Shown here in pieces: positions 45,860 through 56,727 of a DNA stretch of 63,789 nt. The stretch's first letter is position 1, and each line of letters starts with the position of its first letter. The notes under the pieces are model-generated. The model was not told where the DNA came from, made no database searches, and was given only the letters and a program-made list of their open reading frames with translations. This DNA is from Betaproteobacteria bacterium. Lineage in GTDB: Bacteria > Pseudomonadota > Gammaproteobacteria > Burkholderiales > Burkholderiaceae_E. The stretch covers positions 1 to 63,789 of the forward strand of contig JAGWVN010000008.1 of NCBI GenBank assembly GCA_018970865.1. Direction: 5' to 3'. A program made the translations under genes and the position numbers.

Positions 45860-46978
45860 TCAGGCCGGGCTGCCGTCGCGTCGCGGGTAGTCGATGTAGC
45901 CCTCCGGACCCCGGCTGTAGAAGGTGGCCCGGTTGTAGGGCGTGAGCTCTGCACCCTCGCGGATGCGCTGCGGCAGGTCGGGGTTGGAGATGTAGAGCCG
46001 ACCGAACGCGATCGCATCGGCTTCGCCGGCGGCGACCATGGCCGCGGCGCTGTCGCCCCGGAAGTTGCCGGCGGCGATCAGCACGCCGCGCCAGGCCGGG
46101 CGGAAGAGCCTTGCCGCGGAAGGGACATTCTGGTGGTCGACCTCGGCCTGGCCGGCGCCGCTGGCCCGCGGCTCGATCAGGTGCAGATAGGCCAACCCGA
46201 GGCGGTCGAGCTCGCCGATCAGGTGGCTGTAGAGCGGCATGGGATCGTCCTCGCCGCTGTCGTTGGCCACGCCGAAGGGCGACAGACGGATGCCCACCCG
46301 GTCGGCGCCCCAGACCGTTGCCACCGCCTCGGTGACCGCGAGGCTCAGCCGGCAGCGGTTGGCGATCGAGCCGCCCCAGGCGTCGGTTCGCTGGTTGGTG
46401 CGCGACTGCAGGAACTGCTCGAGCAGGTAGCCGTTGGCCGAGTGGATCTCCACGCCGTCGAAGCCGGCCGCCCTGGCATTGCGCGCCGCCTGGGCATAGG
46501 ACTCGATCAGCGCCGGGATCTCGTCGGTCTCCAGCGCCCGCGGCACCGGGAAGGGCTCGCGGGTGAACTGGGCGGTGGTGCACTGGCCCTTCGCGGCAAT
46601 CGCCGAGGGCGCCACCGGCAGGCCGCCGCCAGGCTGGTGCGACGGGTGTGAGAGCCGGCCCATGTGCCACAGCTGCAGAAACACCTTGCCGCCCTTCGCG
46701 TGGATGGCCTGGGTGATGCCGGCCCATCCGGCAATCTGCGCCTCGGTGTGGATGCCGGGGGTGGTGGGCGCCCCCTTGCCCTGCTGCGAGACCTGCGAGG
46801 CCTCGGCGATGATCAGGCCGCCGTCGGTGGCGCGCTGGCCGTAGTAGACCGCGTTCATCGGCACCGGGGCATTGGTCTGGGGATCAGCGCGCATGCGGGT
46901 GAGCGGCGCCATCACCACGCGGTGGGCGAGCTGCAGCGGGCCGACGGCGAGAGGCTTGAACAGCGATGCGGTGGACAT
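45860..46978 (-). CDS. Old yellow enzyme family alkene reductase
   Basis: This 372-aa FMN enzyme has LFKPLAVGPLQLAHRVVMAPLTRMRA, IIAEASQVSQQGKG, QLWHMGRLSHPSHQPGG, FDGVEIHSANGYLLEQFLQ and NQRTDAWGGSIANRCR. The HSAN sequence replaces the HGGN of the enzyme at 39146, so the two active sites differ (His/Asn ligand pair retained). It is 2 bp after the thioesterase-like gene and 18 bp past the dehydrogenase in the same direction, implying cotranscription. Confidence 0.93.
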   Translation of the reverse strand: MSTASLFKPLAVGPLQLAHRVVMAPLTRMRADPQTNAPVPMNAVYYGQRATDGGLIIAEASQVSQQGKGAPTTPGIHTEAQIAGWAGITQAIHAKGGKVFLQLWHMGRLSHPSHQPGGGLPVAPSAIAAKGQCTTAQFTREPFPVPRALETDEIPALIESYAQAARNARAAGFDGVEIHSANGYLLEQFLQSRTNQRTDAWGGSIANRCRLSLAVTEAVATVWGADRVGIRLSPFGVANDSGEDDPMPLYSHLIGELDRLGLAYLHLIEPRASGAGQAEVDHQNVPSAARLFRPAWRGVLIAAGNFRGDSAAAMVAAGEADAIAFGRLYISNPDLPQRIREGAELTPYNRATFYSRGPEGYIDYPRRDGSPA

Positions 46979-46980
46979 GA

Positions 46981-47790
46981 TCAGGATTTCCTTTCGGCCT
47001 GGCGCACCAGGGCCAGTTGTCGGGCTTGCGCCACCAGACGCCCTGTGCTGTCCCACAGGGCGCCGTCCTCGATGATGCGGCCGTCGCTGAAGTCGAGCGT
47101 GCGGAACTGCCCGAGCATCCAGCCCGGCGCCGGTCGGTGCCGCACCTGCACGGTGAGCTCCACCGTGGGCACCCAGCCGACATTGCCGAGCAGTCCCATC
47201 ACCGAGGGCGGGAAGGTGTCGGCGAACAGCAGGCAGGCCATCGGGTCGGGCTCGCGCCCGTCGCGAAAGCGGATCCAGCCGGTGACCTGCGGGCGGCCGG
47301 CCTTGCCCGGCACGGCCTCCTCGGGCGCGAGCCGGATGTCCAGCCGCTGCAGGATCGGCAGCATCAGGCTCTGGGCCTCGCCGGTGCGCGGCTCGCACTG
47401 CTCGGGCGGCGGCAGCACCGGGGGCGGTGGCACCAGCACCGGCTGGTCGGCGCCGGCAAGGTCACCCATCGCGGCCAGCACCTCGATGCGCGCCTCGCCC
47501 TGCTGCTCGAGCGTGGCCCGCGCGGTGCTCAGGGTGCGGCCGGCGCGCAGCCGCTGCGTGCGGATGCGGCAGTCGGTGTCGGGCACACCCGGGCGCAGGT
47601 AGTGCACCGTGATGCTCAGCGGATCGGGGTGGCCCGGGCAGGCCTGGCGCAGGGCGTCGGCCGCCAGCGACAGCAGATAGCCGCCGTTGGGGTTGGTGCC
47701 GATGTTCCAGGCGGCATGCACCCGGCCGTCCCAGGTGTGCTCACCCGACGGCGTGGTGCGGATCTCCTCGTCGTAACGAAAGCCGGTCAC
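46981..47790 (-). CDS. Acyl-CoA thioesterase-like (double hotdog) protein
   Basis: This 269-aa protein has VHAAWNIGTNPNGGYLLSLAADALRQA, PDPLSITVHYLRPG and LRAGRTLSTARATLEQQGEAR. The C-terminal half has NVGWVPTVELTVQVRHRPAPGWMLGQFRTLDFSDGRIIEDGALWDSTGRLVAQARQLALVR. That is the TesB-like double hotdog pattern, with an Asp/Gly-Gly active-site region. It should hydrolyse acyl-CoA thioesters, chain length unknown. The MDR gene is 16 bp upstream; the reductase gene starts 2 bp downstream. Confidence 0.87.
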   Translation of the reverse strand: MTGFRYDEEIRTTPSGEHTWDGRVHAAWNIGTNPNGGYLLSLAADALRQACPGHPDPLSITVHYLRPGVPDTDCRIRTQRLRAGRTLSTARATLEQQGEARIEVLAAMGDLAGADQPVLVPPPPVLPPPEQCEPRTGEAQSLMLPILQRLDIRLAPEEAVPGKAGRPQVTGWIRFRDGREPDPMACLLFADTFPPSVMGLLGNVGWVPTVELTVQVRHRPAPGWMLGQFRTLDFSDGRIIEDGALWDSTGRLVAQARQLALVRQAERKS

Positions 47791-47806
47791 GATTCGCGGG
47801 CGGCGC

Positions 47807-48955
47807 TCAGAGCGTCGCGTCGAGGCTGGGGTTGATCAGGAACTTCTCGCCGGTGGCCTGCTTGCCGTAGACCGAGATCGCCTCGGTGCTGAGGGCGCCT
47901 GCCAGCGAGACCTCGCGGGTGTAGTGGCTGGCGAAGGTGGTCTTGAGCTCGTCGAGCACCCGCTGGCGCAGCCGCTGGCCGGCCTCGAAGCCGATCTTCT
48001 GCAGGAAGGGCGTGAGCAGCCAGCCGCCCACTGCCCAGGCCATGCCGACATTCCGGTTGATCTCGGTGGGGCCGCGGTCGAGCCCGCCGTAGATGTAGAC
48101 CTGCTTGTGCACGCTCGAGCCGTAGCGGTTGTACTCCTTGGCGTTGCGGCCGATGGCGGCTTCCATGGCGGTGAGGATCTGGCTGGCCAGGCGCCCGCCG
48201 CCGATCGCGTCGAAGGCGATGGTGGCGCCGGTGGCCGCGAGCGCGTCGGTCAGCCGATCGGCGAAGTCGGCGTCGCCGGAATTGACCACATGCACCGCGC
48301 CCTGCGCGCGCAGCAGCGCGGCCTGCTCGGGCTTGCGCACGATGTTCACCAGCGGCACGCCGTCCTTCAGGCAGATGCGGTTGAGCATCTGGCCGAGGTT
48401 GGACGCGGCAGCGGTGTGGACCAGCGCAGTGTGGCCTTCGCGGCGCATGGTCTCGACCATGCCGAGCGAGGTGAGCGGATTGACGAAGCACGACGCGCCT
48501 TCGGCGGCGCGGGTGCCCGCCGGCAGTGCCAGGCACTGCACCGCCTTGATCGCGCGGAACTGGGCGTACATGGCGCCGCCCAGGATGGCCACCGTCTTGC
48601 CCAGCAGCGCCTGCGCCGCCGGCGACGCGCCGGCCTTGACCACCACCCCGGCGCCCTCGTTGCCCACCGGCATCGACTGGTTGAGCCGGCCGGCCATGGC
48701 CTTCATCAGCTTCTCGGGCACGGTGGCGGTGATCACCGGCCGGGCCGCGCTGCCCGAGGCCCGCACCGTGGCGATGTCGGCGGTGCCGAAGAGCAGGCCG
48801 AGATCGGAGGGATTCATCGGCGTGGCCTGCATGCGGACCAGCACCTCGTCTTCGCCGGGCTCGGGGGTGGGCACTTCGGCCAGCGAGAGCTCGAGTTCGC
48901 CGGGGCGGATCAGCGAGCGCAGTTGCAGCATCGTGCGGGGCAGGGTGTCGGTCAT
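47807..48955 (-). CDS. Zinc-type medium-chain dehydrogenase/quinone reductase-like protein
   Basis: This 382-aa MDR-fold protein has ATPMNPSDLGLLFG, GNEGAGVVVKAGASPAAQALLG and TALVHTAAASNLGQMLNRICLKDGVPLVNIVRK (nucleotide fold). FDAIGGGRLASQILTAME and the C-terminal LQKIGFEAGQRLRQRVLDELKTTF follow. No zinc-ligand set is evident, which suits the quinone-oxidoreductase branch. The substrate may be an enoyl-type compound. It is the first gene of a three-gene set with the thioesterase and alkene reductase, 86 bp downstream of the MBL-fold gene. Confidence 0.88.
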   Translation of the reverse strand: MTDTLPRTMLQLRSLIRPGELELSLAEVPTPEPGEDEVLVRMQATPMNPSDLGLLFGTADIATVRASGSAARPVITATVPEKLMKAMAGRLNQSMPVGNEGAGVVVKAGASPAAQALLGKTVAILGGAMYAQFRAIKAVQCLALPAGTRAAEGASCFVNPLTSLGMVETMRREGHTALVHTAAASNLGQMLNRICLKDGVPLVNIVRKPEQAALLRAQGAVHVVNSGDADFADRLTDALAATGATIAFDAIGGGRLASQILTAMEAAIGRNAKEYNRYGSSVHKQVYIYGGLDRGPTEINRNVGMAWAVGGWLLTPFLQKIGFEAGQRLRQRVLDELKTTFASHYTREVSLAGALSTEAISVYGKQATGEKFLINPSLDATL

Positions 48956-49041
48956 GGCGGTCTCCTCAGGGGGTTGTGCGTGGGCGATGGCGGCGTCGGG
49001 CGGGACACCGTGCCGGGTCGGGGGCGGCTGTCGAGTGCGGA

Positions 49042-50007
49042 TCAGCCGGCGGGCTCGAGGTTGATCAGCGTGCCGTCGGGCTCCAGGCCGAGCTGGCCCT
49101 GGTCGAGGAGCTCGTCGATGCTGCGGCGCACGGCCTCTGCCGCCGGCAGGCCGAGCTGGGCGGCCGCGCCGCCGATGGTGCGCGACGCCGAGAGCTCGGC
49201 CTGCGCCTGCGCCAGCGGCAGGCGTTCGCGTCCGAGCATCATGAACTTGATCAGCACCTTCACGCCGTTGCGCGGGCTGCGGCGCGGATCGTCGAGAAAG
49301 GCCTGCAGACGGCTGCGCGCGCGGGCGATCGCGGCCGGCACATCGGTGATCGCCGCGCCGTGGCCGGGCAGGGCGACATCGACCGGCAGCGCCTCGATGG
49401 TGTCGAGCACCGTGGCCTGCTCGGCGAAGCCCGACTCGCCGGTGAGCTCGGGAAAGATCACGCCGAAGCCGTTCTCCCAGAGCGCGTCGGCCGAGATCAG
49501 CAGCCGCGCCTCGGGGCAGTGCAGCACCAGCGAATCGGGATCGTGGCCGGGCGCGGCGTGGGCGCGCCAGAGCAGGCCACCCATGCGGATGTCGTCGCCC
49601 GGGGCCAGGCCTTCATGCGCCGGGAAGCGCTCGCAGTGCTGGCAGAAGTCCTGGAAGGTGAGCGCTTCGGTGTCCCAGCGGCGCACGATGTCCACCTGCG
49701 AGGCCGGCACGATCACCCTGGCGCCGCTCGCCCGGTTGAGGGCCAGGTTGCCGCCGCAATGGTCGGAGTGCAGATGGGTGTTCACGATGCGCCGCAGGCG
49801 GTCCATGCCCAGGCCCTCGCGGGCGAGCAGATGCGCCACCAGCGCCACGGTCTGGGCGCTGTGCCGGTGGTAGCCGGTGTCGACGACCGTGGCCTCGCGC
49901 GCGTCGCCCTCGCCATCGAAGAACACGAACAGGTTGCTCGAAAGCCAGTCGCGCTGCACGAAGCGCATGGCCGGCGGCAGCACGGGATCAGCGCCGGAAG
50001 CTGGCAT
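49042..50007 (-). CDS. Metallo-beta-lactamase-fold hydrolase
   Basis: This 321-aa protein has HLHSDHCGGN (HxHxDH motif), APGHDPDSLVLHC, SADALWENGFG and LPGHGAAI, the canonical metal ligands. A C-terminal helical region of about 80 residues follows, with ASRTIGGAAAQLGLPAAEAVRRSIDEL. Its start overlaps the upstream gene's end by 20 bp. The substrate is unknown; thioester or ester hydrolysis of an acyl-CoA intermediate would suit the neighbourhood. Confidence 0.87.
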   Translation of the reverse strand: MPASGADPVLPPAMRFVQRDWLSSNLFVFFDGEGDAREATVVDTGYHRHSAQTVALVAHLLAREGLGMDRLRRIVNTHLHSDHCGGNLALNRASGARVIVPASQVDIVRRWDTEALTFQDFCQHCERFPAHEGLAPGDDIRMGGLLWRAHAAPGHDPDSLVLHCPEARLLISADALWENGFGVIFPELTGESGFAEQATVLDTIEALPVDVALPGHGAAITDVPAAIARARSRLQAFLDDPRRSPRNGVKVLIKFMMLGRERLPLAQAQAELSASRTIGGAAAQLGLPAAEAVRRSIDELLDQGQLGLEPDGTLINLEPAG

Positions 50008-50428
50008 CGATGTCGGCGAAGGCCGCGAGCAGCGCCTTGTTGCCGCCATGCACTGCCTTGAAGGGACCGCGTGGGGTCATCAGCACCAGACGCGGCATCA
50101 GCGGCATGCGCACCAGCCGGGCGCGGGTGATCTCGTGCCAGGCATAGTCCTTGGGGAAGATCCAGTCCTGGCGGATGCCGCGCGAATCGATGGTGGTCTT
50201 GCCGGTGAGGATGTACCAGGTGCTGGCCAGCAGCACCACCGCGGCGGCGGCCATGAGCATGAGCACCGGCCAGGCGACATCGGGGCGGGTGGCCATCACC
50301 TGGGCGCCGTAGGCGAGCAGGCTGACCACCGTGCCGGCGGTGGTCCAGCGCGCCCATGGGGTGTAGGCCGGGCCGATCACCGGCACGGCGAAGCGCTGCT
50401 CGGGCAGCTGGACATCGGGCGCGCTCAT
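49988..50428 (-). CDS. Conserved membrane protein of unknown function
   Basis: This 146-aa protein has two hydrophobic segments at about residues 30-45 (TTAGTVVSLLAYGAQVMA) and 52-72 (PVLMLMAAAAVVLLASTWYIL). A cytoplasmic beta-rich part follows (TTIDSRGIRQDWIFPKDYAWHEITRARLVRM), similar in layout to PH-like bacterial domains. I do not recognise a specific family. It starts inside the DUF1289 gene's stop (4-bp overlap) and its end overlaps the MBL-fold gene, so the three are translationally linked. Confidence 0.75.
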   Translation of the reverse strand: MSAPDVQLPEQRFAVPVIGPAYTPWARWTTAGTVVSLLAYGAQVMATRPDVAWPVLMLMAAAAVVLLASTWYILTGKTTIDSRGIRQDWIFPKDYAWHEITRARLVRMPLMPRLVLMTPRGPFKAVHGGNKALLAAFADIDASFRR

Positions 50429-50637
50429 GCCGGTCGACCGATCTGGCGACCGGGCAGCGCGGCCATCACCTCGGCGCGCCGGGCCTCGCCCATCGACCCC
50501 CAGGTGGCGATCTCTTCGATGGTGCGCAGGCAGCCCACGCACCAGCCGGTGCGCGGGTCCATGCGGCACACCGACACGCAGGGGCTGGCGATGGCGCGCC
50601 GCGGCGGGCGCGAGGGCGGCGGAGTGATCGAGGCCAT
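50425..50637 (-). CDS. DUF1289 family protein (small Cys-rich)
   Basis: This 70-aa protein has SPCVSVCRMDPRTGWCVGCLRTIEEIATWGSMG, the full DUF1289 signature with its four cysteines, which suggests metal or Fe-S binding. Function is not established. It is short but well supported by the signature and the 4-bp overlap with the following gene. Confidence 0.9.
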   Translation of the reverse strand: MASITPPPSRPPRRAIASPCVSVCRMDPRTGWCVGCLRTIEEIATWGSMGEARRAEVMAALPGRQIGRPA

Positions 50638-50682
50638 GGGGACGGCGGGCCGGCGGCGGGTCTGGCGGGCAGACCCGGACGC

Positions 50683-51615
50683 TCAGGCGGCCTGCGCCTT
50701 CTCCTCGCGCGAGAGCTTCTTGGCGTGCAGGGCATTGCCGGCGCGCGACATGGACTTGCGCCCCAGGAAGGCGCTGATCCACTGGCCGGCGTCGACCATC
50801 TGCTCGAGGCTGATGCCGGTCTCGATGCCCAGGGCATCGAGCAGGTAGAGCACATCTTCGGTGGCGACATTGCCGGTGGCGCCCTTGGCGTAGGGGCAGC
50901 CGCCCAGACCGGCGATGGAGGCGTCGAAGCGCGACACGCCCACCTGCAGGCTGGCGTAGACATTGGCGATCGCCTGGCCGTAGGTGTCGTGGAAGTGGCC
51001 CGAGATCTGGTCGAGCGGGTACTCACGGGCGGCGGCCTCGAGCACGCGCTTGACCTGCTCGGCGTTGGCCACGCCAATGGTGTCGGCGATGCCGATCTCG
51101 TCGCAGCCCATGTCGCGGAAGCGTTTCACCACATCGACCACCGAGCTCACCGGCACCTCGCCCTGGTAGGGGCAGCCGAAGGCCACCGAGACCGCGGCGC
51201 GCAGCCGCAGGCCGTTGGCCTTGGCGGCATTGGCCACCGGGGTGAAGCGGTTGATGCTTTCCTCGATGGAGCAGTTGATGTTGCGGTGGGAGAAGGCCTC
51301 GCTGGCCGCGCCGAAGATCACCACCTCGTCGGCCTTCGCGGCGAGCGCGCCCTCGAAGCCCTTGATGTTGGGGGTGAGCACCGAGATGGTCACGCCGGCC
51401 GGGCGCGGGATGCGGGCCATCACCTGGGCGGCGTCGGCCATCTGCGGCACCCACTTGGGCGAGACGAAGGAGGTGGCCTCGAGGTTGCCCACGCCGGCGG
51501 CCAGCAGCCGCTCGCACAGCCCCACCTTGATGTCCACCGGCACCGGTTGCTGCTCGTTCTGCAGGCCGTCGCGCGGGCCGACTTCGGTGAGAAAGACGCG
51601 TTTCGGAAGGCTCAT
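50683..51615 (-). CDS. liuE: Hydroxymethylglutaryl-CoA lyase
   Basis: This 310-aa TIM-barrel enzyme splits HMG-CoA into acetyl-CoA and acetoacetate, the last step of leucine breakdown. Family sequence: VFLTEVGPRDGLQNEQQ, EATSFVSPKWVPQMADA, ISGHFHDTYGQAIANVYASLQVG and the active-site loop GLGGCPYAKGATGNVATEDVLYLL (catalytic Cys). The start is ATG 51615. It lies 28 bp downstream of ghrA in the liu run. Confidence 0.95.
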   Translation of the reverse strand: MSLPKRVFLTEVGPRDGLQNEQQPVPVDIKVGLCERLLAAGVGNLEATSFVSPKWVPQMADAAQVMARIPRPAGVTISVLTPNIKGFEGALAAKADEVVIFGAASEAFSHRNINCSIEESINRFTPVANAAKANGLRLRAAVSVAFGCPYQGEVPVSSVVDVVKRFRDMGCDEIGIADTIGVANAEQVKRVLEAAAREYPLDQISGHFHDTYGQAIANVYASLQVGVSRFDASIAGLGGCPYAKGATGNVATEDVLYLLDALGIETGISLEQMVDAGQWISAFLGRKSMSRAGNALHAKKLSREEKAQAA

Positions 51616-51643
51616 GTCGGGCTCCAGGAGGGGCGGGTTGGGG

Positions 51644-52666
51644 TCAGTAGCCGCGGGCGCGCTGCACGATGCCACTGATGGGAAGGCCTTGCTGCAGGCG
51701 CAGGATCTTGTCGGTCACCTGGCGGGCGCCGGGAGCGATCAGGGTCTGCGCCGCCACATGCGGTGTCAGGCGGATTCTAGGGTGTTGCCGGAAAGCATGC
51801 CCGGCCGGCAGGGGCTCGATGCGGAACACATCCAGCGTGGCGCCGGCAAGTTGCCCGGCATCGAGCGCGGCCAGCAGCGCGTCGTCGTCGATGAGTTCGC
51901 CGCGCGCGACATTGACCAGCCAGGCCTCGCGCGGCAATGCCGCCAGGGCGGCCGCGTCGATCAGATCGCGGGTCTCGGGGGTGAGCGGCGCCATCAGCAC
52001 CAGCAGGTCGGCCTCGGCGAGGAAGGCCGGCCACTGCGCTGCGCCGTGCCGGCAGCGCACGCCGGGCAGCTGTCGCAGCCCGCGGGCAAAGCCGCTCACC
52101 GGAAAGCCCAGGGCGGCCAGGCGTGTGGCCACCGCGCCGCCCAGCGCGCCCAGACCCACGATGCCCACCCGCAGGTCGGCCGGCGCGCGGGCCGGCAGCT
52201 CCTGCCAGCCGCCGGCACGCTGCTGCGCGCGGTAGTCGTCCTCGTGGTGCAGCCGGCGCAGCGCCTCGTGCAGGCAGTAGCGGAACATCTGGTCGGCCAT
52301 GCCGGCGTCCTCGAGCCGCACGATGGGCAGCGCGGGCGGCAGGCCGGGCAGGGCCAGCAGGTGGTCGATGCCGGCGCCGGCGGCCAGGAACGCGGCCAGA
52401 TCGGGGTTGTCGGCGAAGAAGGCGGCCGGTGGGCGCCAGCCCACGCCGTAGTGGGCGCCGGGCGTGCCGCCGGGGCCGGGGCTGACGCCGGTGGCGTGGG
52501 CGGACGCGCTCGGGTCGCTGCCCTGCGCCGCCGCCGCCCACTCCCGCACCTGTGCGGCGGGCAGCAGGCTCTGCAGCGCCCGCCGCCACTCGGCGCGGGC
52601 CTGCGGATCGGGATGGACCACGCTCAGGCGCAGCCCCTGCCCGGTCTCAGTCGTCGAGGGCGGCAT
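51644..52666 (-). CDS. ghrA: Glyoxylate/hydroxypyruvate reductase A-like (D-2-hydroxyacid dehydrogenase)
   Basis: This 340-aa NAD(P)-dependent enzyme has IVGLGALGGAVATRLAALGFPVSGFAR (Rossmann loop), LLVLMAPLTPETRDLI and ARGELIDDDALLAALDAGQLAGATLDVF. TPHVAAQT carries the catalytic His. The GhrA pattern is clear in the C-terminal half. It would reduce glyoxylate, hydroxypyruvate or another 2-keto acid. It overlaps the serine hydrolase gene by 20 bp, so it is in the liu transcript, although it has no known step in leucine catabolism. Confidence 0.9.
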   Translation of the reverse strand: MPPSTTETGQGLRLSVVHPDPQARAEWRRALQSLLPAAQVREWAAAAQGSDPSASAHATGVSPGPGGTPGAHYGVGWRPPAAFFADNPDLAAFLAAGAGIDHLLALPGLPPALPIVRLEDAGMADQMFRYCLHEALRRLHHEDDYRAQQRAGGWQELPARAPADLRVGIVGLGALGGAVATRLAALGFPVSGFARGLRQLPGVRCRHGAAQWPAFLAEADLLVLMAPLTPETRDLIDAAALAALPREAWLVNVARGELIDDDALLAALDAGQLAGATLDVFRIEPLPAGHAFRQHPRIRLTPHVAAQTLIAPGARQVTDKILRLQQGLPISGIVQRARGY

Positions 52667-53825
52667 AGACCATGGTGCGGAACAGCGCCCGGTATTCGTC
52701 GCGCTGCACCGGGGCCTGCACCATCATCACGGCGAACAGCTCGCGCGCCGGGTCGACCCAGAAGGTGGTGCCGGCGATGCCGCCCCAGAAGTAGGAGCCC
52801 ACCGAGCCGGGCAGCGGCGCCACGCCGGGCTCGGTGCGCACCGCGAAGCCCAGACCGAAACCGTGACCGGGCGGCAGCAGCGGGCTGTCGCGACGGATGC
52901 CGCCGAGGTGGTCGGCGGTCATGAAGGCCAGGGTGTCGCGCGAGACCAGCCGGGCGTCGTCGAGGCGGCCGCCGCCGGCGAGCATCTTGAGGAAGCGGAC
53001 ATAGTCGGGCACGGTGGAGACCAGCCCGCCCCCGCCGCTTTCGAAGCGGGGTTGGCGACGCGGGTCGAAGAGCTTCACCGCCGCGCCCGAGTCGGGGTCC
53101 TGCGCGAAGGGCTCGGCAATCCGGTGATGCTGCGCCGGTTCGACATGAAAGGCGGTGTCTTTCATGCCCAGGGGCTGCAGGATGCGCTCGCGCAGGAAGG
53201 CGCCCAGCGACTGGCCGCTGGCGATCTCCACCAGCCGGCCGAGCAGGTCGGTGGAGCGGCTGTACTCCCACTGCGTGCCGGGCTGATGGGCCAGCGGCAG
53301 CGCCGCCAGTCGCCGGGCCTGCTCGGCGTTGTCCTGGGTGGGCTCGTGCAGCTTGGCCGCGGCGTAGCGCCGATGAACCTCGCCGGCGCCGACGAAGTCG
53401 TAGGTCAGGCCCGAGGTATGGCGCAGCAGGTCCTGCACCGTGATGGAACGCTGCAGCGGCGCGAGCCGGTTGCCATCGGGGCCCTCGATCAGCACGCGGG
53501 CCTGCGCGAACTCGGGGATGAATCGCTCCACCGGATCGACCAGCTTCAGGCGGAAGTCCTCGAGCAGCATCATGATGGCCAGCGACACGATCGGCTTGGT
53601 CATCGAGAAGATGCGAAACAGCGTGTCATCGGCCATCGGCGCGTTGCTGCCGGGGGCCTGCACGCCGGCCCGGTGGGTCCATGCGATGCGGCCGCGCCGG
53701 CCGATGGCGGCCACCGCCCCCGGCAGGCGGGCGCGGTCGATGTCGGACTGCAGGGCGGCGGCCAGACGCTGCAGCCGGTCGGGGTTCAGGCCGGCAGCCT
53801 GCGGGCTGCTCCATTCGATGTTCAT
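52647..53825 (-). CDS. Serine hydrolase, class C beta-lactamase/EstB-type esterase
   Basis: This 392-aa protein has the SxxK nucleophile motif in FRIFSMTKPIVSLAI (about residue 73), the YSRS element (WEYSRSTDLLGRLVE) in the place of YxN, and HGFGLGFAVR with a terminal GGIAGTTFWVDP. Members cleave small esters or beta-lactams. No signal peptide is visible, which favours an intracellular esterase rather than a beta-lactamase. It starts 25 bp after liuD. Confidence 0.9.
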   Translation of the reverse strand: MNIEWSSPQAAGLNPDRLQRLAAALQSDIDRARLPGAVAAIGRRGRIAWTHRAGVQAPGSNAPMADDTLFRIFSMTKPIVSLAIMMLLEDFRLKLVDPVERFIPEFAQARVLIEGPDGNRLAPLQRSITVQDLLRHTSGLTYDFVGAGEVHRRYAAAKLHEPTQDNAEQARRLAALPLAHQPGTQWEYSRSTDLLGRLVEIASGQSLGAFLRERILQPLGMKDTAFHVEPAQHHRIAEPFAQDPDSGAAVKLFDPRRQPRFESGGGGLVSTVPDYVRFLKMLAGGGRLDDARLVSRDTLAFMTADHLGGIRRDSPLLPPGHGFGLGFAVRTEPGVAPLPGSVGSYFWGGIAGTTFWVDPARELFAVMMVQAPVQRDEYRALFRTMVYAALDD

Positions 53826-53850
53826 GCGGATCTCCGTCAGTGGGGGCGGC

Positions 53851-55872
<2,022 letters not shown>

Positions 55873-55883
55873 CGCGGCTCCGT

Positions 55884-56705
55884 TCAATCGTCGTCTTCGG
55901 GGGTGGCCGCCGGCGGCGGCGGGGGCACCCAGCGCGGCGGGCGCTTGGCGAAGAAGGCGTCGATGCCCTCCTGCGCGTCATCGCTCGCGCGCACCCGCGC
56001 CAGGCGGGCGGCGGTGTCCTCGGCGATCGCGTCGTCGATCGGCTTGCCGGCAAGGTCGAGGATCAGGTTCTTGCACTCGGTGAGCGCGTTGGGGCTGCCC
56101 AGCACCAGATGGCCGAGGATGGCGTTGACCGTGGCGTCGAGCTCCTCGGGCGGGGCCAGTTCGTGCACGAAGCCGATCCGGTAGGCCTCGGCGGCATCGA
56201 AGACCTCGGCGGTGAGGAAGTAGCGCCGGGCGTGCGAGACGCCCATCGCCTTCATCACGAAGGGACTGATCATCGCCGGCAGCAGTCCGAGCTTGGCTTC
56301 CGACAGGCAGAACTTCGCGTTGTGCGAGGCCACCGCGATGTCGCAGGCCGCCACCAGGCCCATGCCGCCGGCGAAGGCCGGGCCGTGCACGCGCGCCACG
56401 GTGGGCTTGGGGCTGTCGTGGATGAGGCGCAGCAGCCGCGCCAGGCCGATGGAATCCTCGCGGGCCTGCTCGGGCGTCATGGCCCGCGCCTTTTTCAGCC
56501 AGTTCAGGTCGGCGCCGGCGCAGAAGGCCTTGCCGCGGCCGGCCAGCACGATGGCGCGCACCGCCTCGTCCTCGATGGCCGCCGAGAAGGCGTCGGTGAG
56601 CTCGGCGATGAACACATCGTTCATCGCGTTGCGGGTGTCGGGCCGGTTCAGCCAGATCAGGGCGATGCCCTGCGCGAACTCGGTCTGGATCATCTGGTAG
56701 CTCAT
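55884..56705 (-). CDS. liuC: Methylglutaconyl-CoA hydratase-type enoyl-CoA hydratase
   Basis: This 273-aa crotonase-fold enzyme sits between the two carboxylase subunit genes, the standard place of LiuC. Motifs: ALIWLNRPDTRNAMND, RGKAFCAGADLNWLKK, GPAFAGGMGLVAACDIAVA and CLSEAKLGLLPAMISPFVMKAMG. It should hydrate 3-methylglutaconyl-CoA to HMG-CoA. The terminus is Pro-rich and acidic. Gaps to its neighbours are 22 and 11 bp. Confidence 0.92.
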   Translation of the reverse strand: MSYQMIQTEFAQGIALIWLNRPDTRNAMNDVFIAELTDAFSAAIEDEAVRAIVLAGRGKAFCAGADLNWLKKARAMTPEQAREDSIGLARLLRLIHDSPKPTVARVHGPAFAGGMGLVAACDIAVASHNAKFCLSEAKLGLLPAMISPFVMKAMGVSHARRYFLTAEVFDAAEAYRIGFVHELAPPEELDATVNAILGHLVLGSPNALTECKNLILDLAGKPIDDAIAEDTAARLARVRASDDAQEGIDAFFAKRPPRWVPPPPPAATPEDDD

Positions 56706-56727
56706 GGGGTCTCCTGGGCCGGCGGCC